Shown here in pieces: positions 8,220 through 15,749 of a stretch of DNA of 64,000 nucleotides. The stretch is taken from the NCBI RefSeq assembly GCF_000526515.1, contig NZ_JAGF01000001.1:1240001-1304000 (forward strand), read 5' to 3'. Within the stretch, counting starts at the first letter, position 1; the number at the start of each line of letters is the position of its first letter. Below the pieces are notes generated by a model. It saw nothing but the letters and a program-made list of their open reading frames with translations. It was not told the origin of the DNA and did no database searches. The DNA comes from Cellulomonas sp. KRMCY2. Its GTDB lineage: Bacteria; Actinomycetota; Actinomycetes; Actinomycetales; Cellulomonadaceae. Both the position numbers and the translations under genes were made by a program.

Positions 8220-10118
8220 GTGAGCCGACCGCTGGACAGCCTGACCTTGCCTCCTGATGTCCGCGCGGCGCTCGACGCGTGCCGCAGCATCGTCGTCCCG
8301 ACCTCGCGTGCCGAGCTCTACCAGCTGGCCCTCGGACCCGAGGGCGGCCCGAGGTTCACTGTCGAGTACGACGTCGACGGCACGCCCGTCGTCGAGGCCG
8401 ACGTCGTGCGCTGCAAGAACGGCATCGCGGTCAACTATCCCGAGGACTACCTGCGTCGCCGGGACCCGGACTGCATGCGCATCGCCGACGACCTGCCGAC
8501 GGACAAGCCGCGCTACCGCGACGTCTTCGGTGCCGAGTTCGCGCCGGTCAAGGCGCAGACGCTCGAGTGGCTCTCCGGCCAGGACCTCGTCGTCGTGCCG
8601 TTCAAGGCCGGCGGGCTGACCTACGGCTACCCGTCGCTGGCGATCTGCCCGGTCAACGCGGCGTTCTTCGCCCTGACCCTGGTCGACCTGCAGGGCTGGG
8701 TCACGTTCGAGGAGCTCGGCGAGTACACGCCCCGCTCGATCCTCTACGTCGCGCCGCCGTTCCGGCACACGCACTTCGGCGGGCGCCAGGTGGTCGTGCA
8801 CGACCGCTCGACGAGCCTGCACGAGGTGTTCGCCTACAACCTGTACCCGGGACCGAGCGCCAAGAAGGGCGTCTTCTCGGTGCTGCTGGACATCGGCGAG
8901 CAGGAGGGCTGGGTCACCGCGCACGCGTCGTCGGTGCGGGTCACCACACCGTACGAGAACGAGACGATCATCATGCACGAGGGCGCCTCGGGTGGCGGCA
9001 AGTCCGAGATGTGCCAGGAGATGCGCCGCCGGGACGACGGCCGCATCCTGCTCGGCACCAACGTCGTGACCGACGAGCCGTACGTGATCACCCTCGGCGA
9101 GACGAGCGCGCTCGCGCCGGTGACCGACGACATGACCATGTGCCCGCCGGTGCTGCAGCGCGGCAACGGCAAGCTCGGGGTCGCCGACGCCGAGGACGGC
9201 TGGTTCGTGCGGGTCGACAACCTCACCGAGTACGGCGAGGACGTCCACCTGGACCGGGTCTGCATCCACCCGCAGGAGCCGCTGGTCTTCTACAACATCG
9301 AGGGCGTGCCGGACGCGACCTGCCTGCCGTGGGAGCACACGCTCGACTCGACCGGCAAGCCCTGCCCGAACCCGCGCGTCGTCGTGCCCCGCCGCCTGGT
9401 CAGGGGCGTCATCAACGAGCCGGAGGAGGTGGACTTCCGCACGTTCGGGGTCCGCATGCCGCCCTGCACGCGCTTCAGCCCGACCTACGGGATCATGGGC
9501 ATGACGCACTTCGTCCCGCCCGCGCTCGCCTGGCTGTGGCGCCTGATCGCCCCGCGCGGCGACAAGAACCCGTCGATCGGCGAGAGCAGCGACACCACGG
9601 ACCGGCTCGCGCACGGCGGCATGGTCGCCGAGGGCGTCGGCTCCTACTGGCCGTTCGCGACCGGCACCAAGGTCGCCGCGGCCAACCTGCTGCTGCGGCA
9701 GATCATCGAGGCACCGCGCACCCGCTACGTGCTGACGCCGAACCAGCACATCGGAGCGTACAAGGTGGGCTTCGCCGCCGAGTGGCTGACGCGGGAGTAC
9801 CTGGCCCGCCGCGGTCCCGGCCGGATGCGGCCCGACAGCCTGATGGCGTCCCGCTGCGCCCTGTTCGGCTACACGCTCAAGGAGATGAAGATCGACGGGC
9901 AGCTCATCCGGCCGACCTTCCTGCGTCCCGACCAGCAGTCCCAGGTGGGCGTCGAGGCGTACGACGCCGGGGCGAAGATCCTGACCGACTTCTTCAAGAG
10001 CGAGCTGCGGCAGTTCTGCACGGCGGACCTCGACCCGCTGGGCCGGCAGATCATCGACGTGTGCCTGCGCGACGGGACGATCGACGACTACGTGGCGCTG
10101 ACGCCGCTGCACTCCTGA
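8220..10118 (+). CDS. DUF4914-like protein with a PEPCK-type P-loop
   Basis: 632 residues from a GTG preceded by AAGGAG. The middle contains EGASGGGKSEMCQEM (about 253-268), a GXXGXGKS phosphate loop like kinase motif 1a of phosphoenolpyruvate carboxykinase. The upstream and downstream segments (PDCMRIADDLPTDKPRY; FGVRMPPCTRFSPTYGIMG; NQHIGAYKVGFAAEWLTREY) are those I associate with the DUF4914 family, whose members are about this long. PEPCK-fold enzymes bind nucleotide and phosphorylate carboxylates or proteins. No substrate is established, so a nucleotide-dependent kinase or carboxykinase is only an inference. It is monocistronic and ends in a strong hairpin terminator. Confidence 0.7.
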   Translation: MSRPLDSLTLPPDVRAALDACRSIVVPTSRAELYQLALGPEGGPRFTVEYDVDGTPVVEADVVRCKNGIAVNYPEDYLRRRDPDCMRIADDLPTDKPRYRDVFGAEFAPVKAQTLEWLSGQDLVVVPFKAGGLTYGYPSLAICPVNAAFFALTLVDLQGWVTFEELGEYTPRSILYVAPPFRHTHFGGRQVVVHDRSTSLHEVFAYNLYPGPSAKKGVFSVLLDIGEQEGWVTAHASSVRVTTPYENETIIMHEGASGGGKSEMCQEMRRRDDGRILLGTNVVTDEPYVITLGETSALAPVTDDMTMCPPVLQRGNGKLGVADAEDGWFVRVDNLTEYGEDVHLDRVCIHPQEPLVFYNIEGVPDATCLPWEHTLDSTGKPCPNPRVVVPRRLVRGVINEPEEVDFRTFGVRMPPCTRFSPTYGIMGMTHFVPPALAWLWRLIAPRGDKNPSIGESSDTTDRLAHGGMVAEGVGSYWPFATGTKVAAANLLLRQIIEAPRTRYVLTPNQHIGAYKVGFAAEWLTREYLARRGPGRMRPDSLMASRCALFGYTLKEMKIDGQLIRPTFLRPDQQSQVGVEAYDAGAKILTDFFKSELRQFCTADLDPLGRQIIDVCLRDGTIDDYVALTPLHS

Positions 10119-10150
10119 TATGGAGGGACCCGCTGTCAAGTGGGCAGGGT

Positions 10151-10190
10151 GAGGCGCCGCCCGGATGGGTTCTGGGCGGCGCCTCCTTGT
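10151..10190 (+). terminator. Rho-independent-type terminator after the DUF4914-like gene
   Basis: GAGGCGCCGCCC (10151-10162) and GGGCGGCGCCTC (10174-10185) form a perfect 12-bp stem with an 11-base loop, followed by CTTGTTG. It lies 33 bp after the stop codon. Confidence 0.8.
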
Positions 10191-10287
10191 TGACTCTGTG
10201 GCCCCGGGGTCCGGTGAGCGTGTCGTTGGCGACGCGCGGTCAGACTGATATGCGCGGGTTGGCTACCGCAGGACGGGCTGTTCGGCA

Positions 10288-10364
10288 GGAGCGGATCGCG
10301 GGTCTAGAGTCGGGCGTCGCGAGCCTGGGGGCTCGTTGCTCATAGGAGTTTCGCGGGTCGCTCC
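10288..10364. ncRNA. Candidate structured RNA at the 3' flank of the IS110-family element
   Basis: This AT-poor noncoding stretch lies between the transposase stop (10415) and the terminator of the neighbouring gene. It contains a perfect hairpin, CGAGCC-TGGG-GGCTCG (10320-10335). Around it GGAGCG (10288-10293) pairs with CGCTCC (10359-10364), giving a nested stem. IS110/IS1111 elements encode a bridge RNA in a noncoding end that specifies target and donor DNA. That this segment is such an RNA is inference from position and folding only. Confidence 0.3.
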
Positions 10365-10414
10365 ACGCGCTGCTACCGGTCTGGGGTCAGGAGTCAGATC
10401 GTGGGCCTGGTGGT

Positions 10415-11527
10415 TCAGCGGGCCGTCGTGTGGTCCTCGAGGGTGGCCAGTGACCAGCACCAGCCGGCGAGCTCGCGGGCGATGGCGACGTTGGCGATCA
10501 CGGGTCGCTTGTGGTGTTCGTCGAACCGGACCCAGCGGGCGTGCAGACGCCGGTTCCCCTCGTCACCGCGGGCGCGGGCAGCCGGTGAGGCCAGGTCCCA
10601 GCGGGCCAACATGGTCGCACCGGGTCGGTAGCGGGCCCGGTGGTGCCAGGCTGCTTCGACCAGCAGCCGACGGGCGTGGGTGTTGCCGGTCTTGGTGATC
10701 GAGCCCTGCACCCGGCGGGCCCCCGAGGAGTGCTCGCTGGGGACCAGACCGACGAAGGAGCCGATGGTGTTGCCGGTGAACCGGTGCCAGTCACCGATCT
10801 CGACCGCCAGGGCGAACGACGTCAACGTCGAGACACCCCGCAGGCAGCTCAACCGCCGCACGACCGGGGTGAACTCGCTGTCCGTGGCCATCGCGGTGAT
10901 CGCAGCGTCGAGCCGGTCGCGGCGCGCATCGGTGGCGAGCACGGCGTCGTAGTCGGACTCGAAGGCCATCTGCACCGCCGGGGCCTCGAAGTGCTGGCGT
11001 CGTAGCCACCCGTCGTGGGTCCCGGTCCACGCCTGCCCGCCGTCGTAGACGATCCCGTGGCGCAGCAGCAGCTTCGAGAGCCGGTGCCGGGCTCGCATCA
11101 AGTCCCCGCGGCAGTCCTCTCGCGCCCGGACCAGGTCCCGGGCCGCCTCCTGGTCCTCGGAGGGAATGACCACGGCGGTGATCTCGTCCAGCCGCAACAG
11201 CCGGGCGAGGTGCACCGCGTCCCTGGCGTCGGTCTTGACCCGATCCCCCGACGGTCGCTGCAACTTCGAGGGAGCCGCGACCACGCACCGAATCCCGTCC
11301 GCCTTCAGTGCCCGCGCGAGCCCGAAGCCGGTCGGCCCGGCCTCATACGTCGCCGCGACCGGACCCGGCAACGCGCCTATCCACCCGCGGATGTGCTCGT
11401 GCGAGGGCGTCAACCTCGCCTGGAACAGCTCGCCCGTCACGCCATCGATCGCAGCCGCCGCGACCGACCGTGCGTGCACGTCGAGCCCCACACTCGTACG
11501 CTCAGAGAACACCGGGGCCTCCCACAC
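10415..11527 (-). mobile_element. IS110-family insertion sequence, transposase gene
   Basis: 370 residues (365 if the GTG at 11512, which has GGGAGG six bases before it, is used). The N-terminal DEDD RuvC-like domain shows GLDVHARSVAAAAID (first Asp) and YEAGPTGFGLARAL (second acidic residue, Glu). The third and fourth acidic positions lie in DRVKTDARDAVHLARLL. The C-terminal Transposase_20 domain includes LSCLRGVSTLTSFALAVEIGDWHRF, FVGLVPSEHSSG and ITKTGNTHARRLLVEAAWH with the conserved Ser. The gene appears intact and possibly active. Ends are not obvious, as usual for IS110, which lacks classical terminal inverted repeats and target duplications. Noncoding flanks are about 300 bp on each side. 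Confidence 0.92.
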
Positions 11528-11876
11528 ATGTCGGATAGGCCGAGCAGGCAGCCCCTACTCGGTAACCCACGAGATTGCGTGAGTGAGGCCCCGGCCCGCA
11601 ACCACCCACACCCGGGCGGTCACTCCATACCGTCTAGGCCGCCCGACCGGGACAGCCGGCGGTCCCCCCCATCCTGACGTGCTCCGCGCCCGCCTCTCCT
11701 CGGGCGGTGCGCGGAGCGTGTCGTCCCGGCAACCGTCGCCCTGACCTGCGCACTCGCGTCCACAGCCGCAGCGGGGACCTGCGTCTCCACAGCACGCACG
11801 GGCTCGTGCGCGCGCACCCGCGGCCGCCGTCGATGCTCGAGGTCCAGACGCCCCACGCGACGAGACCGAGGTCCCC
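11528..11876. other. 349-bp noncoding stretch upstream of the IS110 transposase, with a hairpin
   Basis: No convincing gene is seen. CCGAGCAGG (11540-11548) and CCTACTCGG (11554-11562) form a nine-pair stem (one G-T wobble) with a five-base loop, just upstream of the transposase start on its transcribed strand. In IS110-group elements the left-end noncoding segment in this position carries the bridge RNA. The rest (about 11640-11876) is high-GC spacer leading to the hypothetical gene at 11877. Confidence 0.45.
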
Positions 11877-12443
11877 ATGACGCCCCCGCCCGACCTGACC
11901 GGCACGTTCCGACGGCAGCTCGCGGGGGTGCGGATCGACCACGACGACGTCGACGGGTACCTCGGTCCTCGCGGCTGGCTGGTCACCTCGGGTGTGACCG
12001 ATGTCGTCGCACCGTTCGTCACCCACCTCCCGGCCGACGACGGCGACGTGGCACGGTTCGCCGGCCTCGACGCCTGCGCGGCCCAGGCCCTCCTCGAGAT
12101 CCTCGGCCCCGAGCAGCTCGAGGACAGGCAGAACGACGCACCGAGCCTCGGCGTGCTGCTGCGGACCACCGTCGCCCACCCGGACGCGGTCGAGCTGCAC
12201 GGCTACCTCGTCGGACCGGTGCGCACCGACGAGCGCCTCACCGCCGAAGGCTGCCTGGTCTATGGGGCACCGGACCTGGACATCACACCCCGGCACGATC
12301 CGGGCTGCCAGTGCGACCGCCTGTGGGCGCTCGTGCAGCGTGACCTGGGGATCACCGATGCGGCATGCCTTCCGCACGAGGTCACCCGACAGCTCAACCC
12401 GTGGCGGCCGAACGAGCCGTGCTGGTCGCTGTGGTGGGACTGA
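11877..12443 (+). CDS. Hypothetical protein
   Basis: 188 residues, not recognised. It is acidic, soluble, with no signal or membrane segment. Notable features are a Cys pair CQC in DPGCQCDRLWALVQRDLGI (about 143-160) and a Trp-rich end, LNPWRPNEPCWSLWWD. The start ATG has GAGG seven bases upstream (GACCGAGGTCCCCATG). Codon use looks like its neighbours (G/C at third positions), supporting a real gene. It lies between the IS110 element and a toxin-antitoxin pair, in a stretch with signs of insertion and decay, so it may be an accessory gene. Confidence 0.6.
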   Translation: MTPPPDLTGTFRRQLAGVRIDHDDVDGYLGPRGWLVTSGVTDVVAPFVTHLPADDGDVARFAGLDACAAQALLEILGPEQLEDRQNDAPSLGVLLRTTVAHPDAVELHGYLVGPVRTDERLTAEGCLVYGAPDLDITPRHDPGCQCDRLWALVQRDLGITDAACLPHEVTRQLNPWRPNEPCWSLWWD

Positions 12444-12470
12444 GCACGCGGTACGTCTCTTTCGTGGGTC

Positions 12471-12505
12471 CTGGTCTGGTCTGGTCTGGTCTGACCATCT
12501 AGACT
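12471..12505 (+). promoter_or_regulatory. Promoter/operator of the VapBC-type pair with CTGGT repeats
   Basis: Four direct CTGGT units (12471-12490) followed by CTGAC overlap the -35 region, and TAGACT (12500-12505) is a good -10 box. GGGAGG follows. Antitoxin-toxin complexes repress their own promoters, so the pentamer repeats are a plausible operator; this is inference. Confidence 0.45.
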
Positions 12506-12518
12506 GGGAGGCATGGGC

Positions 12519-12749
12519 ATGACCGTGAACATCTACGAGGCGAAGACCCAGCTCTCCAAGCTCGTCGCCCGGGCTGAGGCAGGCGAGGAGATCACCCTGA
12601 CCCGCCATGGTCGGCCCGTCGCACGCATCGCCCCGCTCCCGGACCGGGGCGGGCGCCGCGAGCCGGGCGCCTGGCGCGGCAAGGTCGTCATCGGGGAGGA
12701 CTTCGAAGCCTTCACCCCGGACGACGCCGAGGCCTGGTTCGGTCGATGA
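12519..12749 (+). CDS. Phd/YefM-family antitoxin
   Basis: 76 residues from ATG 12519, chosen over ATG 12513 because GGGAGG lies seven bases before 12519 and only one base before 12513. MTVNIYEAKTQLSKLVARAEAGEEITLTRHGRPVARI is the Phd/YefM N-terminal DNA-binding fold, with the segment ITLTRHGRPVARIAPL conserved. The flexible C-terminal part DFEAFTPDDAEAWFGR should wrap the toxin active site. It overlaps the PIN toxin by 4 bp (ATGA), so the two are coupled. The pair likely autoregulates the upstream promoter. Confidence 0.92.
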   Translation: MTVNIYEAKTQLSKLVARAEAGEEITLTRHGRPVARIAPLPDRGGRREPGAWRGKVVIGEDFEAFTPDDAEAWFGR

Positions 12750-13117
12750 GGATCCTCGCCGACACCCACGTGCTGCTCTGGTGGCTCGCCGACGACCCGG
12801 CGCTGCCCGCGCACCAGCGGGACGCCCTGGCCGATGAGCACAACGACGTCTTCTTCTCGGCGGTGAGCATCAGCGAGATCGCGATCAAGGCATCGCTCGG
12901 CAAGCTCGAGGCACCGGCGGACCCGACCGCCGCGCTGCTGTCCGGCGGCTTCGAGGCGCTGCCCCTGACGGCGGCGCACGCCGAGCGGCTCCGCGACCTG
13001 CCCGGGCACCACAAGGACCCGTTCGACCGGATGCTCGTCGCCCAGGCCCAGTGCGAGGGCCTGGTGGTCGCGACCCTCGACAGCCAGATCGGCGCCTACG
13101 CCGTCGACGTGCTCTGA
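12746..13117 (+). CDS. PIN-domain ribonuclease toxin (VapC type, partner of the Phd antitoxin)
   Basis: 123 residues. MRILADTHVLLWWLADD has the first acidic residue of the PIN site (Asp6) and the THVLLWW signature of the type II PIN toxins paired with Phd antitoxins. SISEIAIKASLGKL carries the second (Glu), HHKDPFDRMLVAQA the third (Asp), and VATLDSQIGAY the fourth. It is an Mg-dependent RNase predicted to cut specific cellular RNAs when free of antitoxin. The ATG lies inside the antitoxin stop (ATGA). All catalytic positions are present, so the module looks functional. Confidence 0.93.
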   Translation: MRILADTHVLLWWLADDPALPAHQRDALADEHNDVFFSAVSISEIAIKASLGKLEAPADPTAALLSGGFEALPLTAAHAERLRDLPGHHKDPFDRMLVAQAQCEGLVVATLDSQIGAYAVDVL

Positions 13118-13172
13118 GGTCGGCGGCACAGCCCGCCGCCCGCCCTCGGCGACCGAGGAGGGACGGCGCGGA

Positions 13173-13352
13173 CGCCGTCGGGCAGACGCCGACGCGATCG
13201 CCGATCTTGACGTCCGTCACGCCCTCACCGGGCGCGGTGACCACGCCGGCGATCTCGTGGCCGATGGTGATCGGGCGGTTCGGGATCAGCGCGAGCCAGC
13301 CGGGGTCCGCCATCGCGCCGACGTCGGCGCGCGTCCCTCTCACTCTCACCCG
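13173..13352 (-). pseudogene. Fragment of a zinc-type alcohol dehydrogenase (GroES domain)
   Basis: About 60 residues on the minus strand are clearly alcohol-dehydrogenase-like. MADPGWLALIPNRPITIGHE is followed by IAGVVTAPGEGVTDVKIGDRVGV, the GHE motif and GxGV..vkvGDRV strand of the catalytic GroES-like domain. The flanking reading on both sides is unrelated, and the Rossmann domain and structural zinc Cys cluster are missing. No intact start or 5' half is found within the 370 bp between the VapC gene and the next gene. This is a decayed remnant; the remaining parts of the 13118-13487 gap show nothing else. Confidence 0.75.
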
Positions 13353-13487
13353 AGCCGATCGACGGGGGCGGGACGTTGGTCCCCGCCCGGAGGGGATGTC
13401 GCGGGCCTTTGGCGCAGATCGCACGCACGGCCCGTCGGACGCATCTCTCGTCGGACGCACCGCCCGGCGATCAGCAGAGAGCGCCGG

Positions 13488-13754
13488 TCAGTGCAGGGAG
13501 ATGGCCGAGGCGCGTCGGACCAGGTCGCACATCTCGCGCGAGTCCATCACCGCGACCTCCTTCTCGGCGAGCTGCCAGGCGGTCGCATCCTCGATGTGAC
13601 CGTCGGCGCGCTCCACGAGGAACTCCGCCGGGTGCTGGGGGCGCGCGACGAGCGGCGTGAGGTGCCAGGTCACCGGGTACCCCCGCAGGGGGTGCATCCC
13701 GTGGAGCACCGCGGACGCACCGCGGACCTGGGTGGGTGCCGATGTCCTGGTCAT
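13488..13754 (-). CDS. Small conserved-type protein, paralogue of the protein at 36658-36948
   Basis: 88 residues, no known domain recognised. It shares a clear pattern with the 96-residue protein at 36.7 kb. Both start MT(R/Q)T(S/T)APT, both have LHG..P..G(Y/F)PVTWH(L/V)T near the middle, then a (F/Y)LVE(R/H)ADG(H/D)I segment, a W near residue 59 and an acidic-to-hydrophobic C-terminal helix. The alternating strands PVTWHLTPL and AEFLVERADG suggest a small beta fold. GAGG lies eight bases before the ATG. It sits between the alcohol dehydrogenase remnant and the eut operon, same strand as the latter, but 140 bp beyond its end. Confidence 0.65.
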   Translation of the reverse strand: MTRTSAPTQVRGASAVLHGMHPLRGYPVTWHLTPLVARPQHPAEFLVERADGHIEDATAWQLAEKEVAVMDSREMCDLVRRASAISLH

Positions 13755-13894
13755 GGCCGACCTCGCTGACCTGCTGATGGCCGGCGCCGTCTGCGCCGCT
13801 CTCCTGCTCCATCGGCAGATGCGGCCCTGCGATGATCCCCGCCCCGGGTGATTCCGTCACGACGGCCGTGCAGGCGCTCCGATGTCCAGGCCGG

Positions 13895-14257
13895 CTACCG
13901 CTCGCGTCTGTCGAGGACCCGGGCGATCACCGCGTCGAGGCCAGGCGGCTCCACCCCGAGCTCGGCGACGACCGCCGCCCGAACGGCACGGCGCAGGTCG
14001 TCGGGTGCGGCCGAGGTCGCGACGGACGGCGCCGACCGACTGGCGGACGACCGTCCCGCCGACGGGCCCGGCGCGCCGCCAGACGGCTCACGCTCGATCA
14101 CGACCCCGAGGTCCCGTGCTCGCTGCGCCGCCTCGTGGGTGATGACGTCACGGCCGTGCAACCGGACCGGCTGCCCGGCGGCCGCCGCGTCCTCGACCTC
14201 GTGCCGGGTGACGAACCGGCGCCGCGGATGCCTGCTGTCCTGCTCAGTCCCGGCCAT
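13895..14257 (-). CDS. Small EutQ-N-like protein of the microcompartment operon
   Basis: 120 residues from the ATG at 14257 (GGAGG seven bases upstream); it overlaps the preceding gene by 14 bp. The first half, RFVTRHEVEDAAAAGQPVRL and DVITHEAAQRARDLGVVI, matches the N-terminal module of EutQ (E. coli EutQ has ITANDIREAHARGE and IITPEAREVADLLGFTI), but there is no cupin domain. A Ser/Ala-rich linker follows. The end, DDLRRAVRAAVVAELGVEP and GLDAVIARVLDRRE, forms one or two short amphipathic helices like encapsulation peptides. It could be a cargo adaptor or assembly factor; function is unproven. It is the last gene of the eut operon. Confidence 0.7.
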   Translation of the reverse strand: MAGTEQDSRHPRRRFVTRHEVEDAAAAGQPVRLHGRDVITHEAAQRARDLGVVIEREPSGGAPGPSAGRSSASRSAPSVATSAAPDDLRRAVRAAVVAELGVEPPGLDAVIARVLDRRER

Positions 14258-14867
14258 CGATACCCTCCAGCGCTGCCACTGCCGCGTCCCGCGCGGCAAG
14301 GATGCTCGACTCGGTCCCCGCCATCCACAGCCGACCGAACACACCGACCGAGGTGACGTGCATGAGGTTGACGTCAGCCGCCTTCTCGGCCTCGTTCGCG
14401 GCGAGGTTGATGTAGGCCGCGGGTGTGCACTCCAGGACGAGCATCGTCTGGCCGGCCACCAGCATCATGCCCCGGGTGAACCGGTTGAGGAGCTGCGACT
14501 GGTAGGGACTCACGTTGGTGATGACCTGCATCGACGCGATCTGCGGCTTCTTGCGGGCGCTCGGGTCGAGACCGAGCTCACGCAGCACCGCGTCCCCGGC
14601 CTGGAGCACCTCGGCCTGGGACTCGTTGTGGAGCTCGAACATCCCGAACTGCCGTTCGACGATCTGGGCGCCCGGGCGCGCCATCGTCGCCTTCACCGCG
14701 ACGTCCACCACCCGGAACACGTGGTTGCCGGGCGCCATCTCGACGTAGAGGGCGGCCATGCCCTCGATCGGGAGGTCACCCTGGGTGACGGACCCGACGA
14801 AGGAGGCGTACTGCGGCTGCATCCGGTCGAGGTAGCAGTAGGCGCGGAGCTCGAAGTCATCGGCCAC
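14244..14867 (-). CDS. Tandem BMC-domain shell protein (BMC-T type)
   Basis: 207 residues. Two BMC-like halves can be traced: GMAALYVEMAP, VFRVVDVAVKAT and SQAEVLQAGDAVL in the first (about 36-95), and MLVLECTPAAYINLAANEAEKAA, VTSVGVFGRLWMAG and SSILAARDAAVAAL in the second (about 137-202). They keep the ALxxVE...A.DA..KAA...G..A...A pattern of the family only loosely. Trimeric pseudo-hexameric shell tiles of this sort often have a gated central pore. It is not EutL, which is encoded separately at 18296-18955, nor closely like PduB or PduT as far as can be judged by eye. Its place between eutJ and the EutQ-N-like gene supports a shell role. Confidence 0.7.
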   Translation of the reverse strand: MADDFELRAYCYLDRMQPQYASFVGSVTQGDLPIEGMAALYVEMAPGNHVFRVVDVAVKATMARPGAQIVERQFGMFELHNESQAEVLQAGDAVLRELGLDPSARKKPQIASMQVITNVSPYQSQLLNRFTRGMMLVAGQTMLVLECTPAAYINLAANEAEKAADVNLMHVTSVGVFGRLWMAGTESSILAARDAAVAALEGIDGRD

Positions 14868-14885
14868 GGCGGCACTTCTCCTTGG

Positions 14886-15749
14886 TCATCTGGGCACCAT
14901 GCCCAGCTCTGTGGATCCGTACGAGGGTGCATGGACTGCGCCGTTGCGGGCGATACCGAGCGGCGTCACGAACAGCGGCGCGACGGGCACGACCGTGTCG
15001 ATCCCCGAGGCCTCGGTCACGACCTCGGCGAAGCCGGGGAAGGACGCCGTCCCGCCGACCAGGTAGGCCATCGGCGTCGGCCATCCACGCGTCGCTGTCG
15101 TCAGGATGCTGGCGACCTTCTCCATCACCGGCCGGATCAGCGGGAACAGCCGGGACTGCTGCTGCGGGTCCTTCTTCAGGGCCTCGGCCTCGTCGAAGGA
15201 GATCCCGAGGGCGCCGGCGATGACGAGGGTCAGGTGGGTGCCCCCGGTCGGCTCGTCAGCCGTGTGCACCACGACACCGTCCTGGACCACCGCGACGCCG
15301 GTGGTGCCACCGCCGACGTCGACGACGATGCCGTCCCGCAGCCGGAGCACCGCATTCGCGGCTGTCGGCTCGTCCACCAGCCCGGTGCACTCCATCTCGG
15401 CTGCCTCGATGACGTGCTGGACGGCGCGCACCTCGCTGCGCGCCACGCCTGGTGGGTACGCGCCGTGCGCGGCCAGGATCGGCACCCCGAGCCGGAGCTC
15501 GGCCTTCCGCTTCAGTCGACGGACGAGGTCGATCGCGCCGACGAAGTCGGTCACCACACCGTCGCGGACGACGTCGGCGAACTCGTAGACCGCCGCGAGC
15601 GGTCGGTCGTCGGCATCGAGTGCGATCAGCACGGTGTATGCGGTACCGAGGTCGACGCCGACCTTGATCCCGGTGGGCCGCTCGGCCAGGGGTTCGGGCA
15701 CCATCACCGCCTCGAGCGCCGCCATCGTCGCGGCGAGGTCGCCGATCAT
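14886..15749 (-). CDS. eutJ: EutJ, actin/Hsp70-fold chaperone-like protein of the eut microcompartment
   Basis: 287 residues from the ATG at 15749, which overlaps the eutQ stop (ATGA). The ASKHA nucleotide-binding signatures are present: KVGVDLGTAYTVLIALD (phosphate 1, about 29-45), VVDVGGGTTGVAVVQDG (phosphate 2, about 165-181) and AYLVGGTASFPGFAEVV (adenosine loop, about 242-258). GLVDEPTAANAVLRL is the connecting helix seen in EutJ and FtsA/DnaK relatives. Length fits E. coli EutJ (about 278). EutJ is thought to assist folding or assembly of eut enzymes with ATP; its exact role is unsettled. Confidence 0.9.
   Translation of the reverse strand: MIGDLAATMAALEAVMVPEPLAERPTGIKVGVDLGTAYTVLIALDADDRPLAAVYEFADVVRDGVVTDFVGAIDLVRRLKRKAELRLGVPILAAHGAYPPGVARSEVRAVQHVIEAAEMECTGLVDEPTAANAVLRLRDGIVVDVGGGTTGVAVVQDGVVVHTADEPTGGTHLTLVIAGALGISFDEAEALKKDPQQQSRLFPLIRPVMEKVASILTTATRGWPTPMAYLVGGTASFPGFAEVVTEASGIDTVVPVAPLFVTPLGIARNGAVHAPSYGSTELGMVPR

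Noticed and set aside
6687-10139. Very long minus-strand frame (about 1150 codons) across the DUF4914-like gene and the S33 hydrolase
   Set aside because: Only the 3' third (from 8030) shows a known domain. The rest is antisense to a conserved gene and is open only because high GC removes stops.
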